A stretch of 7,094 bases of DNA from an uncultured beta proteobacterium (GTDB lineage: Bacteria; Pseudomonadota; Gammaproteobacteria; Burkholderiales; Rhodocyclaceae): the NCBI GenBank assembly GCA_903930395.1, contig CAIYYE010000168.1:1-7094 (forward strand), read 5' to 3'. The notes under the pieces are model-generated. The model saw only the letters and a program-made list of their open reading frames with translations, searched no databases and was not told the DNA's origin. Position 1 is the first letter of the stretch, and each line of letters begins with the position of its first letter. Positions 1 through 7,094 of the stretch are shown one piece after another. The translations under genes were made by a program, and so were the position numbers.

Positions 1-746
1 ACAGGCACTTCGGGCGGCGGCGCCTCGAAAATGATCGGGTCGTGCAATTCGACGCGCTGCTTTTCTTCCTTGACGACAACCTCGCGCTTCTGCGCGACTT
101 CCTTGCCGATCTGCCTGTCCCGCCAGGTATCGACGCGACCGTAGAAAAAACCGACGAGCGCTTCGAGCGTCAGACCGAGTTGCTCGAAAGCCCAGACCCA
201 GGACATGCCCGAGAAAATGCTCCAGCCCGCAGCCATCACGGCCAGCAGGAACAATGTCGAACCGGTATAGCCAAACTGGGTGGCCAGGACACGGCCGACT
301 TCGACCCCCAGCACCCCCCCCGGCACCAGCGGCAAGGCCGCCTTGAGGGAATAGAAGCGCAGGGCTTCAAGCGCCGAACTGGCCACCAGCAAAAATGAAA
401 ACCCGCCGAGCGCAATAAACAGCGGATGCTGCTTATGCTCATCGGGCGAATGGAATTTGCGGAAACCCCACCACACGCACATGCCGAGCAGCACGATCCA
501 CCACCAGGCAGAGAGGCCGAAGATATAGAGCATGAGGTCGGCGATCCAGGCCCCGGCGCGTCCGGCCGGATTGTGCAGGGTGGACGAACCGATTGCATGC
601 GACCAGCCCGGATCTTCCTTGCTGAAGCCCCACAGGGCCATGGTCAGGAACAAGGCAACAGCACCGACACCCAGCCAGCGCGACTCCTGCAACAAGCTGC
701 CGATTTTCTCCGGGAGCGGGCTAGGCGCCGCCGCCCGATTGACCAT
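1..746 (-). CDS. ftsK: DNA translocase FtsK, N-terminal membrane domain (partial, runs off left edge)
   Basis: FtsK anchors in the septal membrane with its N-terminal domain and pumps DNA with a C-terminal ATPase to clear and align chromosome termini during division. Only the first 248 codons are visible; the linker end, motor and gamma domains lie beyond the left edge. The frame is open from the start codon to the edge. I see a short soluble start, then four hydrophobic segments at about residues 24-41, 69-95, 108-130 and 162-185, followed by a charged linker with many Glu and Lys. The segment KEDPGWSH (43-50) after the first helix and PGGVLG (142-147) are typical of FtsK N-termini. The ATG at 746 is 14 bases after the upstream regulator's stop. 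An in-frame GTG at 758, 2 bases after that stop, is an alternative start, and neither has a strong ribosome site. It is probably co-transcribed with the Crp-family gene. A run of eight G (coding strand) lies inside the gene. Confidence 0.93.
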   Translation of the reverse strand, partial: MVNRAAAPSPLPEKIGSLLQESRWLGVGAVALFLTMALWGFSKEDPGWSHAIGSSTLHNPAGRAGAWIADLMLYIFGLSAWWWIVLLGMCVWWGFRKFHSPDEHKQHPLFIALGGFSFLLVASSALEALRFYSLKAALPLVPGGVLGVEVGRVLATQFGYTGSTLFLLAVMAAGWSIFSGMSWVWAFEQLGLTLEALVGFFYGRVDTWRDRQIGKEVAQKREVVVKEEKQRVELHDPIIFEAPPPEVP

Positions 747-760
747 CCGTGCGCCCACTG

Positions 761-1426
761 TCAGGCAGCCCCGGGGATAACCACAAGATCATTCTCGATC
801 CGGATGTAGCCGCTCAGCTCGAGATCGCGCATGACTTTGCTGACCATTTCACGCGAGGCACCAATCATTTTTGCCATATCCTGCTTCGACATCTTTTTCT
901 TCACTACGCGATGGCCTTCGACAGCCTCCGACATGTCGAGCAAGAGGCGGGCAACGCGACCGTAAACGTCGAGCAGGGCCAGGCTTTCAATCTTGCGGTC
1001 GGCTTCGCGCAGGCGCAGGACGAGTATCTTCATGAGTTTCATCGTGACCTGGAAATTCTCCTGCATGCATTGCTGCAGGGAATCCTTGTCGAGAAACAGC
1101 AATTCGCAGGTTTCAGCCGCCACCACATTGGCCGAGCGCGGACTGCCGTCTATCAGTCCCATTTCGCCGAAAAACTCACCGGGGCCTAGCCAGGCAAGAA
1201 TGATCTCGCGGCCTTCCTCGTCGGTGTTAGTCACTTTCGCCCGCCCGCTAATCAGGACATACAGGGAATCCGTGGCGTCACCGGAGCGGACGACGGTAGA
1301 ACCACGCTCGACGCGCTTGCGACCGGCAAGTCTGGAAAGTTTTTCCAGTTCATGCTCATCCAACCCGGAAAACAGGGGGACATTGCGCAAGACGACCAAG
1401 CTCAAACCAGATTGGGTTGCTGACAT
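761..1426 (-). CDS. Crp/Fnr-family transcriptional regulator
   Basis: A full-length 221-residue regulator with a cyclic-nucleotide-binding beta-roll (about residues 15-125), a dimerisation helix (about 126-160) and a winged helix-turn-helix (about 165-215). The phosphate-binding cassette is clear at 85-99, with Gly87, Glu88, Arg97 and Ser98 matching E. coli CRP Gly71, Glu72, Arg82 and Ser83. By hand alignment the positions of CRP Thr127 and Ser128 are Ala142 and Asp143, so the ligand response may differ. The recognition helix reads SREMVSK (191-197); Arg192 and Glu193 match CRP Arg180 and Glu181, with Lys197 in place of Arg185. Only two cysteines (107 and 120) are present, which argues against an Fnr-type iron-sulfur oxygen sensor. 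The ATG at 1426 has GGAAA seven bases upstream. It probably heads a transcript with ftsK and is divergent from trxB, so it could control either. The family call is secure; the ligand and regulon are unknown. Confidence 0.95.
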   Translation of the reverse strand: MSATQSGLSLVVLRNVPLFSGLDEHELEKLSRLAGRKRVERGSTVVRSGDATDSLYVLISGRAKVTNTDEEGREIILAWLGPGEFFGEMGLIDGSPRSANVVAAETCELLFLDKDSLQQCMQENFQVTMKLMKILVLRLREADRKIESLALLDVYGRVARLLLDMSEAVEGHRVVKKKMSKQDMAKMIGASREMVSKVMRDLELSGYIRIENDLVVIPGAA

Positions 1427-1458
1427 AAATCAGTTTCCGTTCATAGAGTTACGAAATG

Positions 1459-1464
1459 ATTATA
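1459..1464 (-). promoter_or_regulatory. -10 box for the Crp-family gene
   Basis: Read on the minus strand this is a perfect TATAAT about 32 bases upstream of the start codon, implying a leader of roughly 25 bases with the GGAAA ribosome site inside it. At a 17-base spacing the -35 hexamer is CTATGT, a poor match to TTGACA, so the promoter may need an activator. Confidence 0.55.
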
Positions 1465-1520
1465 AACCGATTTCCCAAATTACATAGGAACTTCGAAAAA
1501 ATTGCCGGCTCAGAGAACGC

Positions 1521-1526
1521 TATAAT
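1521..1526 (+). promoter_or_regulatory. -10 box for trxB
   Basis: A perfect TATAAT lies 29 bases before the trxB start codon, implying a leader of about 23 bases. No convincing -35 box sits at 16-18 bases upstream; TTGCCG at 1502-1507 is only 13 bases away. This suggests a weak or activator-assisted promoter. Confidence 0.55.
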
Positions 1527-1537
1527 TTTCCCATTAA

Positions 1538-2512
<975 letters not shown>

Positions 2513-2514
2513 AT

Positions 2515-3270
2515 TTGATCGACCCGGAAGACCTTGCTGCCTTCCAGGCGGCGGTGGCTGATGCCAAGCCACTGCCGCCGGTCAATCGTGTGCAGCTGAT
2601 CAAACCAAAACGACAAACCTCGCCCCGCCCGGCAGTCAGCGAAAAGCCGGCACCGGCACCGCGAAAAGCGCCAGAACTGGCACTACCGGCACAGTGGAGC
2701 GCCCTGCCCGACCGGGACAATGCGCCACCTGCCGCGCCACTCGCCCCGGAGCAAGCCGAGTTCCGCGCAGCGATGGCCGGCGTCCAAGCCCTTCCACCGC
2801 CCAATCTCGTAACGCACGGCACGCGGCCGCCGCCACCCCGTCCATTGCAGCATCTCGCCGACGAACGCGCCGCCCTGCATGAAAGCCTGCACGGCCCTAT
2901 CGCCCTGCAGGACAGGCTGGAAGGCGGTGACGAACCGCACTACCTGCGCCATGGACTGGCCCAGACGGTATTGCGCGATTTGCGGCGGGGACGCTGGGTG
3001 ACCCAGGATGAAATCGACCTGCACGGACTGAACCGCGACGAAGCGCGGCATCAACTCGCCGCCTTCCTCGCTGCCTGCCTGCATCATGGCAAGCGTTGCG
3101 TCCGGGTCGTGCATGGCAAGGGACTGGGGTCGCCGCAAAAGACCTCCATCCTGCGCCAGCTGGTCCGTGGCTGGCTGGCGCAGCGACAGGAAGTACTGGC
3201 CTATTGCCAGGCCAAGCCGCCGGATGGGGGCGAGGGTGCGCTTATCGTTCTCTTGCGCAATCAGAAATAA
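2515..3270 (+). CDS. Smr-domain protein (SmrB/YfcN-like putative endonuclease)
   Basis: A 251-residue protein with a C-terminal Smr domain at about 165-248. Its marks are the catalytic-type DLHG (168-171), the helix with EARHQL, HGKG (200-203), and the terminal GGEGALIVLL strand. In E. coli the relative SmrB (183 residues) cuts mRNA at collided ribosomes; a similar role here is an inference from family. The N-terminal half is proline- and alanine-rich, probably disordered, and about 70 residues longer than in SmrB. It carries two similar copies of a motif (about 10-26 and 83-99; 9 of 17 positions identical), of which SmrB has one (EDQALFRQLMAG). The first in-frame start is TTG at 2515, two bases after the trxB stop and without a clear ribosome site, so coupling to trxB is likely. 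No in-frame ATG occurs before residue 88. The domain call is strong; the exact start is moderate. Confidence 0.88.
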   Translation: MIDPEDLAAFQAAVADAKPLPPVNRVQLIKPKRQTSPRPAVSEKPAPAPRKAPELALPAQWSALPDRDNAPPAAPLAPEQAEFRAAMAGVQALPPPNLVTHGTRPPPPRPLQHLADERAALHESLHGPIALQDRLEGGDEPHYLRHGLAQTVLRDLRRGRWVTQDEIDLHGLNRDEARHQLAAFLAACLHHGKRCVRVVHGKGLGSPQKTSILRQLVRGWLAQRQEVLAYCQAKPPDGGEGALIVLLRNQK

Positions 3271-3293
3271 CCGGGCCGAACCCGGCTTAAGCC
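3271..3293. terminator. Possible bidirectional terminator hairpin between convergent genes
   Basis: CCGGG (3271-3275) and CCCGG (3281-3285) form a five-base-pair stem with a five-base loop immediately after the Smr stop codon. It overlaps a perfect ten-base palindrome, GGCTTAAGCC (3284-3293). The 33-base gap lies between convergent genes, where a shared terminator is expected. There is no T-run on either strand, so intrinsic termination would be weak. Confidence 0.3.
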
Positions 3294-3303
3294 AGGGCCG
3301 GAA

Positions 3304-3618
3304 TCAGGCGGTTTCGTGCTCGGCGCCATCCTTGCTCTGCCGGCCCAGCGTCAATTCGGTGTTTTCGCTGAGGGCAAAGAAGAAGGCTTCGACGGCATTC
3401 GGCTCGCCGGAGGCAGCAAAGGTGGTCTGGCCGCATTCGCACTGGCCGACCCAGATCGCGTCGATGCCGCGCAGGCCGCGCGTACTGACCGGGTTGATGG
3501 TGCTCACCTCGGCACCGCAACCGTTGCAGACCAGTTTTTCCGGCCGTGTCGACTCGATTTTGGCTTGTGCCTGGGCAATCCGCTCCGCCTGAGAACCCCG
3601 ATTTTTTGCCTGTCCCAT
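3304..3618 (-). CDS. Small zinc-ribbon-like conserved hypothetical protein
   Basis: A 104-residue soluble protein that I do not recognise by name. It starts with a basic, glutamine-rich helical segment (MGQAKNRGSQAERIAQAQAK) followed by a compact domain with CNGC (31-34) and CEC (60-62), spacing suited to one zinc ion in a ribbon fold. The tail after about residue 75 is helical, then acidic and polar. No signal peptide or membrane segment is present. The ATG at 3618 is preceded by GAGGGA at a seven-base spacing, a good ribosome site; an upstream in-frame TTG at 3633 is less likely because it lies on the far side of that site. It sits 63 bases downstream of the diguanylate cyclase gene on the same strand with no strong terminator between, so it may be co-transcribed. 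Function is unknown; nucleic-acid or protein binding is a guess from the fold type. Confidence 0.8.
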   Translation of the reverse strand: MGQAKNRGSQAERIAQAQAKIESTRPEKLVCNGCGAEVSTINPVSTRGLRGIDAIWVGQCECGQTTFAASGEPNAVEAFFFALSENTELTLGRQSKDGAEHETA

Positions 3619-3681
3619 CGCAATATCCCTCAATTTTCAATGGCAGGCAGGATACAGGAGTTTGGCGCTGCCGCCGAGTGA

Positions 3682-4815
3682 CTAGTCAGCCAGGAAATAG
3701 CCCCGCTTGCCCGCTGCCTTGACCCGGTACATGGCCTGATCGGCACGCCGGATGATCGCTTCGGCAGTCGCATCCAGACCGCTCCGGGGGAAGAGGCAGA
3801 TGCCGATGCTGGCACTCAGTGTCAGCGCTGGCGGCAAACCGGCAACCGGCTGCTCGATCAGTTCGATCAGTTTCTCGGCCAGATGGGCGGCCGCATCACA
3901 GGAACCGATATCCTGTACCAGGAGGAAAAACTCGTCACCACCCAGGCGCGAGATGGTATCCGTTTCACGCGTCGCGGCGACCAGGCGCCGGGAAATTTCG
4001 CGCAGCACGATGTCGCCGACTTCATGCCCCAACTGGTCATTCACGCTCTTGAAACCATCGAGATCGAGAAAAAAGCCGGCATGCCGCTCGGCATCGCGAC
4101 GCGCCAGCGCCAGCGCCTGCCTGATCCGGTCGTCGAGCAGGTCGCGGTTGGGCAGGCCGGTCAGGCGGTCATGCAACGAACGCTCGAGGTGCAGGCGACG
4201 CTCCTCGTCGAGTTGCTGTTCGCGCAGGAAAAGCTGACGCCGCTGATATTCGACCAGATAACCGGCAGCGCCACCGATCAGGTTGGCGGCGATCATAAAA
4301 AAGTTCTCGCTGAACAGGATGGGCTCGGGATAGGCCCGCGTGTAGCTAAAGAGCAGGTTGTAGAGGACCAGCACGAAGATATTGACGCCCAGGGCCTGAA
4401 TGAAGCGGGCACCGAGCAGGTTGTAGGTATAGAAGGTGGACAGCATCAAGCCCGGGTAGTAGTAGGCACTGCTTTCGACCGGCAGATACCAGAGCATGAG
4501 GATCAGGCCGAGCGCCGACGACAGGCCGACCAGCGCCAGTGGAAACTGGTTGGCCTTTTCGAACCCTGATGTAAAGCTCAGGGCAAGGACGGCCAGCGGC
4601 ACGACCAGTGCCAGCATGCGTATGCCCCAGACCAGGCCAAGTTGCTCGGGCGGGACGAAAAGGTGGTCTAGGGCGCCATAGAGAAAGTAGATGATCACGC
4701 CGACCACGATCGCCGCCCGGCACTGCAGACGCAGACGCGGCAACAGGTGCCGAACAAAGGCGGACTCGGTTTCCGGATCATGGAAACTCAAGGTGATCGG
4801 ATGCATTCTGTTCAT
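3682..4815 (-). CDS. Membrane-anchored diguanylate cyclase (GGDEF domain)
   Basis: The product makes the second messenger c-di-GMP from two GTP and is held in the inner membrane. Counting from the ATG at 4815 it has 377 residues. About six hydrophobic segments lie at roughly 33-52, 62-81, 92-111, 119-136, 140-158 and 170-187, forming an integral-membrane sensor module. A short charged coiled linker (190-215) leads to the GGDEF domain (216-377). Catalytic features are intact: SLHDRLTGLPNRDLL (213-227), DLDGFKSVND (251-260) and GGDEF (292-296). The product-inhibition I-site RETD (283-286) is five residues before GGDEF, as in PleD. No EAL domain follows. The start at 4815 is chosen for AAAGG ten bases upstream; an ATG at 4839 is in frame but lacks a ribosome site, and still longer forms are unlikely. 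The signal sensed is unknown. It is divergent from the DUF599 gene. Confidence 0.93.
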   Translation of the reverse strand: MNRMHPITLSFHDPETESAFVRHLLPRLRLQCRAAIVVGVIIYFLYGALDHLFVPPEQLGLVWGIRMLALVVPLAVLALSFTSGFEKANQFPLALVGLSSALGLILMLWYLPVESSAYYYPGLMLSTFYTYNLLGARFIQALGVNIFVLVLYNLLFSYTRAYPEPILFSENFFMIAANLIGGAAGYLVEYQRRQLFLREQQLDEERRLHLERSLHDRLTGLPNRDLLDDRIRQALALARRDAERHAGFFLDLDGFKSVNDQLGHEVGDIVLREISRRLVAATRETDTISRLGGDEFFLLVQDIGSCDAAAHLAEKLIELIEQPVAGLPPALTLSASIGICLFPRSGLDATAEAIIRRADQAMYRVKAAGKRGYFLAD

Positions 4816-4963
4816 TGAGACCAGGCCTTTATCATCCATTTCGTCAGTGCAATACAGCGATTGCTGCAGTGCCCGTGAGGACCTAGCATAATCCAACGAA
4901 CATCCAGGCGACAGCAGTGCTTTCACCGTGTCGGATCGTGGTCGCCTATGGCAATATGCAGGG
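4816..4963. promoter_or_regulatory. Divergent intergenic region between the diguanylate cyclase and DUF599 genes
   Basis: This 148-base gap should carry both promoters. On the plus strand, CATAAT at 4887-4892 could be a -10 box; on the minus strand the overlapping TATGCT (4885-4890) could serve. Neither has a good -35 partner. A small inverted repeat, GCAAT at 4849-4853 and ATTGC at 4860-4864, lies between them and the cyclase start. No known operator or riboswitch was recognised. Confidence 0.35.
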
Positions 4964-5653
4964 ATGCATGCGCTACCCCATCTCTCCGCCGCTGACTGGA
5001 TTTCCCTGTCCATTTTCTTCGCCAGTTGGGCCGGCTATGCCTGGTATTCGGAACACAGCCAGCGCGGCGCCAACGGACTGATCCATACCAGCCAACACTA
5101 CCGCCTGACCTGGGCTTATCGCATGCTGGAGCGCGACCTGCGGGTGGCCGACTCGACACTGATCGGCAATCTGGTGACCAGCGTCTCCTTTTACGCCAAC
5201 ACCACCATCTATATCATCGCCGGCCTGGTCGCGGCGCTCGGCGCTTCCGACAAACTGCTCAGCTTTACGGCAGAGCTCCCCTTCGGCGGCGCCGGCAATC
5301 GCGAACTGCTTGAAATCAAGCTGATGTTGCTGCTCGGCTCTTTCGTCTTTGCCTATTTCAAATTCACCTGGTCGCTGCGCCAGTTCAACCTGCTCTCCAT
5401 CCTGGTCGGCGCCGCCCCCCTCGGCAAGACCGGCGAGCCGGGCATCGACAGTTATGCGCGGCGCGTTGCCGGGGCCAACAACCTGGCCGGCGATGACTTC
5501 AACCGGGGCATCCGCGCCTATTATTTCGGCCTCGCCGCCTCCGGCTGGCTGCTCAACCCTGCCGCCCTCGGCGCCCTGGCCATCATCGTCCTGGTCGTTC
5601 TCTTCCGGCGCGATTACCGCTCGCCGGCGCTGCAACTGCTGCGCGACGACTGA
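4964..5653 (+). CDS. DUF599-family integral membrane protein
   Basis: A 229-residue membrane protein of the uncharacterised DUF599 family. Hydrophobic segments lie at about residues 11-28, 68-95, 118-135 and 186-214. Family-like motifs are FAYFKFTWSLRQFN (129-142) in and after the third segment and RAYYFGLAASGWLLNP (184-199) leading into the last. The loop between them (about 150-183) is polar and carries NNLAGDDFNRG. The product has no cofactor or catalytic motif that I can name. The start is uncertain: ATG at 4964 gives a compact N-terminus but its purine-rich GGG is immediately adjacent, while an in-frame GTG at 4928 would add 12 residues and also lacks a clear ribosome site. It is the first gene of a tight run of three membrane-protein genes, five bases before the rarD-like gene. 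The function is unknown, and the arrangement only hints at a membrane or transport link. Confidence 0.85.
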   Translation: MHALPHLSAADWISLSIFFASWAGYAWYSEHSQRGANGLIHTSQHYRLTWAYRMLERDLRVADSTLIGNLVTSVSFYANTTIYIIAGLVAALGASDKLLSFTAELPFGGAGNRELLEIKLMLLLGSFVFAYFKFTWSLRQFNLLSILVGAAPLGKTGEPGIDSYARRVAGANNLAGDDFNRGIRAYYFGLAASGWLLNPAALGALAIIVLVVLFRRDYRSPALQLLRDD

Positions 5654-5658
5654 CCGGG

Positions 5659-6549
5659 ATGGCACCCAAAGGCCACGGGGCCGGCATTGCTTACGGTCTG
5701 CTCGCCTACGTCATCTGGGGCTGCTTTCCGATCTACTTCCGGCAACTGGCAGATGTTTCGCCCATGGACATCCTGTCCAACCGCACGGCCTGGGCCTTCG
5801 TCTTCGTTACCTTGCTGCTCACGCTGCGGCGACGCTGGGGCAAGGTCATAGCGATGTGGCAGACGCCGCACCACCTGCTCCGTCTGAGCATCGCCGCCCT
5901 GCTCCTTGGCAGCAACTGGCTCGGTTTCCTCTGGGCGCTCGACCAGCACCAGCTCGTTGCGGCGAGCCTGGGCTATTTCCTGACCCCACTGGTCAACGTT
6001 GTGCTCGGCCTGCTCGTCCTCAAGGAGAAGCTCAATCGCATGGAATGGCTGGCCATTGCGCTGGCTGGCTGCGCCGTCGGCAACGAGCTGCTGGCGCTGG
6101 GCACCCTGCCGTGGATTTCGCTCTTCCTCGCGGCGACCTTCGGCACCTATGGCCTGCTCCGCAAGCAAGTGCCGATCGATGCGATTTCCGGCCTGTGGCT
6201 GGAAACCCTGGCAATGCTGCCGATCTGCCTGATCTACGCGGCCTGGCAGGCACGGCACGGACACCTCGTGTTTACTTTCGCAGCGGACGCGAACACCGCC
6301 TTGCTGATCGGCGCCGGTATCATGACGGCCCTGCCGCTCATGGCCTTCGCCGCGGCCACCCAGCGTCTCGACCTGGCCATGGTCGGCATGCTCATGTATA
6401 TCAACCCGACCATGCAGTTCCTCACCGCCATCCTGCTCTTCGATGAACCCTTGCAGCCGGCCCGCGTCCTCAGCTTCGCGCTGATCTGGCTCGGCCTGTT
6501 CATTTTCAGTGCGAGTGCCTGGCAGAAATACAGGAAGCCCGCCGCATGA
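5659..6549 (+). CDS. rarD: RarD-type EamA/DMT-superfamily transporter
   Basis: A 296-residue inner-membrane protein of the drug/metabolite transporter superfamily with about ten hydrophobic segments in two EamA repeats. It aligns along its whole length with E. coli RarD as I recall it: AYVIWGCFPIYFRQL (16-30), the SNRTAWAF region (40-47), GSNWLGFLWA (84-93), ASLGYFLTPLVNVVLG (102-117), LKEKLNRMEWLA (121-132), YGLLRKQVPIDA (164-175) and YINPTMQFLTAILLFDEP (247-264). RarD was named for chloramphenicol sensitivity in Pseudomonas, but its natural substrate is unclear, so transport of a small metabolite is all that can be said. The start at 5659 matches the family's N-terminus and lies five bases after the DUF599 stop, implying coupled translation. 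Its stop overlaps the next gene's start as ATGA. Confidence 0.93.
   Translation: MAPKGHGAGIAYGLLAYVIWGCFPIYFRQLADVSPMDILSNRTAWAFVFVTLLLTLRRRWGKVIAMWQTPHHLLRLSIAALLLGSNWLGFLWALDQHQLVAASLGYFLTPLVNVVLGLLVLKEKLNRMEWLAIALAGCAVGNELLALGTLPWISLFLAATFGTYGLLRKQVPIDAISGLWLETLAMLPICLIYAAWQARHGHLVFTFAADANTALLIGAGIMTALPLMAFAAATQRLDLAMVGMLMYINPTMQFLTAILLFDEPLQPARVLSFALIWLGLFIFSASAWQKYRKPAA
6532..6537 (+). promoter_or_regulatory. Ribosome binding site inside the rarD end for the next gene
   Basis: AGGAAG ends eight bases before the ATG at 6546. It lies within the last codons of the rarD-like gene and supports the ATGA-overlap start of the following membrane protein. Confidence 0.7.
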
Positions 6550-7094
6550 CGCGCCATTTGATCTACGCCATCGTCTTCATCGAAGGCTTTTGCTCGCTCG
6601 GCGCCGAAGTCATCGCGCTGCGCCGGCTGGTGCCGCATGTCGGCAGTTCCATCGTCGTCACGGCGCCGACCATAGGCTTTTTCCTGCTTGCCCTGGCGCT
6701 CGGTTACGCCTCGGGCGGCAAGGTCGCCGGCAATTATCTCAACATTGTCGCCCGCAATTTCCTGATTGCCGCGGCGCTGGCCGGCATCGGGCTGGCCGGG
6801 ATCAGCGTCGACTGGATGTTCGCCCACCTCCAGCCGGTGCTTGTCGCCTACCTCGTCTTCATCGGCGGCGTGCTCTGTCCGCTGGCCTGGCTGCTCGGCC
6901 AGACCGTGCCCATCCTGACCAACCTCATGAAAACCGGGCGCACCGGCGAGGCAAGCGGCATGGCGCTGTACTGGTCCACGCTCGGCTCTTTCCTCGGTTC
7001 GCTCAGCCTGTCCTTGCTCGTCATGCAATGGCTGGGGGTTTCGGCCGCGGTCTTCGCCTGCGCACTGGGACTGCTCGTCGGCACCCTGCTGCTG
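6546..7094 (+). CDS. Spermidine-synthase-like membrane protein, N-terminal membrane domain (partial, runs off right edge)
   Basis: The first 183 residues of an integral membrane protein, with no stop before the edge. The pattern EGFCSLGAEVIALRRLVPHVG (13-33), a second helix ending in GYASGG (53-58), LGQTVPILTNL (117-127) and the following GEASGMALYWSTLGSFLGS (134-152) resemble the multi-helix N-terminal domain found fused to polyamine aminopropyltransferase (SpeE-like) domains in many bacteria. Five or six hydrophobic segments are visible. Any aminopropyltransferase domain would lie past the right edge, so the enzymatic part is not seen and the name rests on the membrane half alone. The ATG overlaps the rarD stop and has AGGAAG eight bases upstream, so it is very likely in the same operon. 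A membrane-only homologue is the alternative. Confidence 0.75.
   Translation, partial: MTRHLIYAIVFIEGFCSLGAEVIALRRLVPHVGSSIVVTAPTIGFFLLALALGYASGGKVAGNYLNIVARNFLIAAALAGIGLAGISVDWMFAHLQPVLVAYLVFIGGVLCPLAWLLGQTVPILTNLMKTGRTGEASGMALYWSTLGSFLGSLSLSLLVMQWLGVSAAVFACALGLLVGTLLL

Noticed and set aside
426..809. A plus-strand open frame across the ftsK start and the end of the regulator gene.
   Set aside because: It crosses the junction of two well-supported minus-strand genes and has no domain pattern.
3883..4569. A 228-codon plus-strand frame antisense to the diguanylate cyclase.
   Set aside because: The opposite strand encodes a complete GGDEF protein with intact motifs; this frame has only Gln/Glu/Ala/Val-rich filler.
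4849..4864. GCAAT-N6-ATTGC inverted repeat as a CRP-like operator.
   Set aside because: The arms do not match TGTGA/TCACA and are only five bases long, so chance is a sufficient explanation.
4973..5665. A 230-codon minus-strand frame antisense to the DUF599 gene.
   Set aside because: Its translation is Gly/Glu/Ala-rich without motifs, while the plus-strand frame shows membrane helices and family motifs.
5349..6446. A 365-codon plus-strand frame overlapping the DUF599 and rarD-like genes.
   Set aside because: It spans two well-supported genes in another frame, and its translation is rich in Arg, Pro and Ala with no motif.
6234..7028. A 264-codon minus-strand frame over the end of rarD and the following membrane gene.
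   Set aside because: It is antisense to two genes with recognisable membrane-protein motifs; its translation is a charged low-complexity string without domain features.

Overview
The window is a GC-rich stretch of ordinary, densely packed bacterial chromosome. It most resembles a betaproteobacterium, probably in or near the Rhodocyclaceae (Dechloromonas/Azonexus type). That placement is inferred from gene order, protein style and composition; no rRNA or other marker is present. No tRNA, rRNA, CRISPR array, insertion sequence, prophage gene or attachment site was seen.

Left part (1-1426, minus strand): the 5' third of ftsK (chromosome translocase and division protein) runs off the left edge. 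It lies directly downstream of, and probably in one transcript with, a complete Crp/Fnr-family regulator. A 129-base divergent regulatory region (1427-1555) with a good -10 box in each direction separates this pair from the plus-strand trxB (thioredoxin reductase). Two bases after trxB comes a gene for an Smr-domain protein of the SmrB/YfcN type with an unusual proline-rich N-terminal half. The order ftsK / regulator / divergent trxB mirrors the E. coli ftsK-lrp-trxB locus, with a Crp-type protein in the slot held there by Lrp.

Middle (3304-4815, minus strand): a 104-residue protein with four cysteines arranged like a zinc ribbon lies just downstream of a membrane-anchored diguanylate cyclase (six predicted membrane helices, then a GGDEF domain with intact active site and I-site). 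The Smr gene and this pair converge across a 33-base gap holding a small hairpin.

Right part (4964-7094, plus strand): three tightly packed membrane-protein genes form a likely operon. They are a DUF599-family protein, a RarD-type EamA/DMT transporter (5-base gap), and the membrane-domain start of a spermidine-synthase-like protein (ATGA overlap) that is cut by the right edge.

The genes cover division and chromosome segregation, transcription control, thiol redox balance, probable ribosome or mRNA quality control, c-di-GMP signalling and small-molecule transport. I found no clear new system. The points most worth a second look are the regulator swap next to trxB/ftsK with its partly altered cAMP pocket, the apparent duplication of the N-terminal motif in the Smr protein, and the uncharacterised zinc-ribbon and DUF599 proteins.
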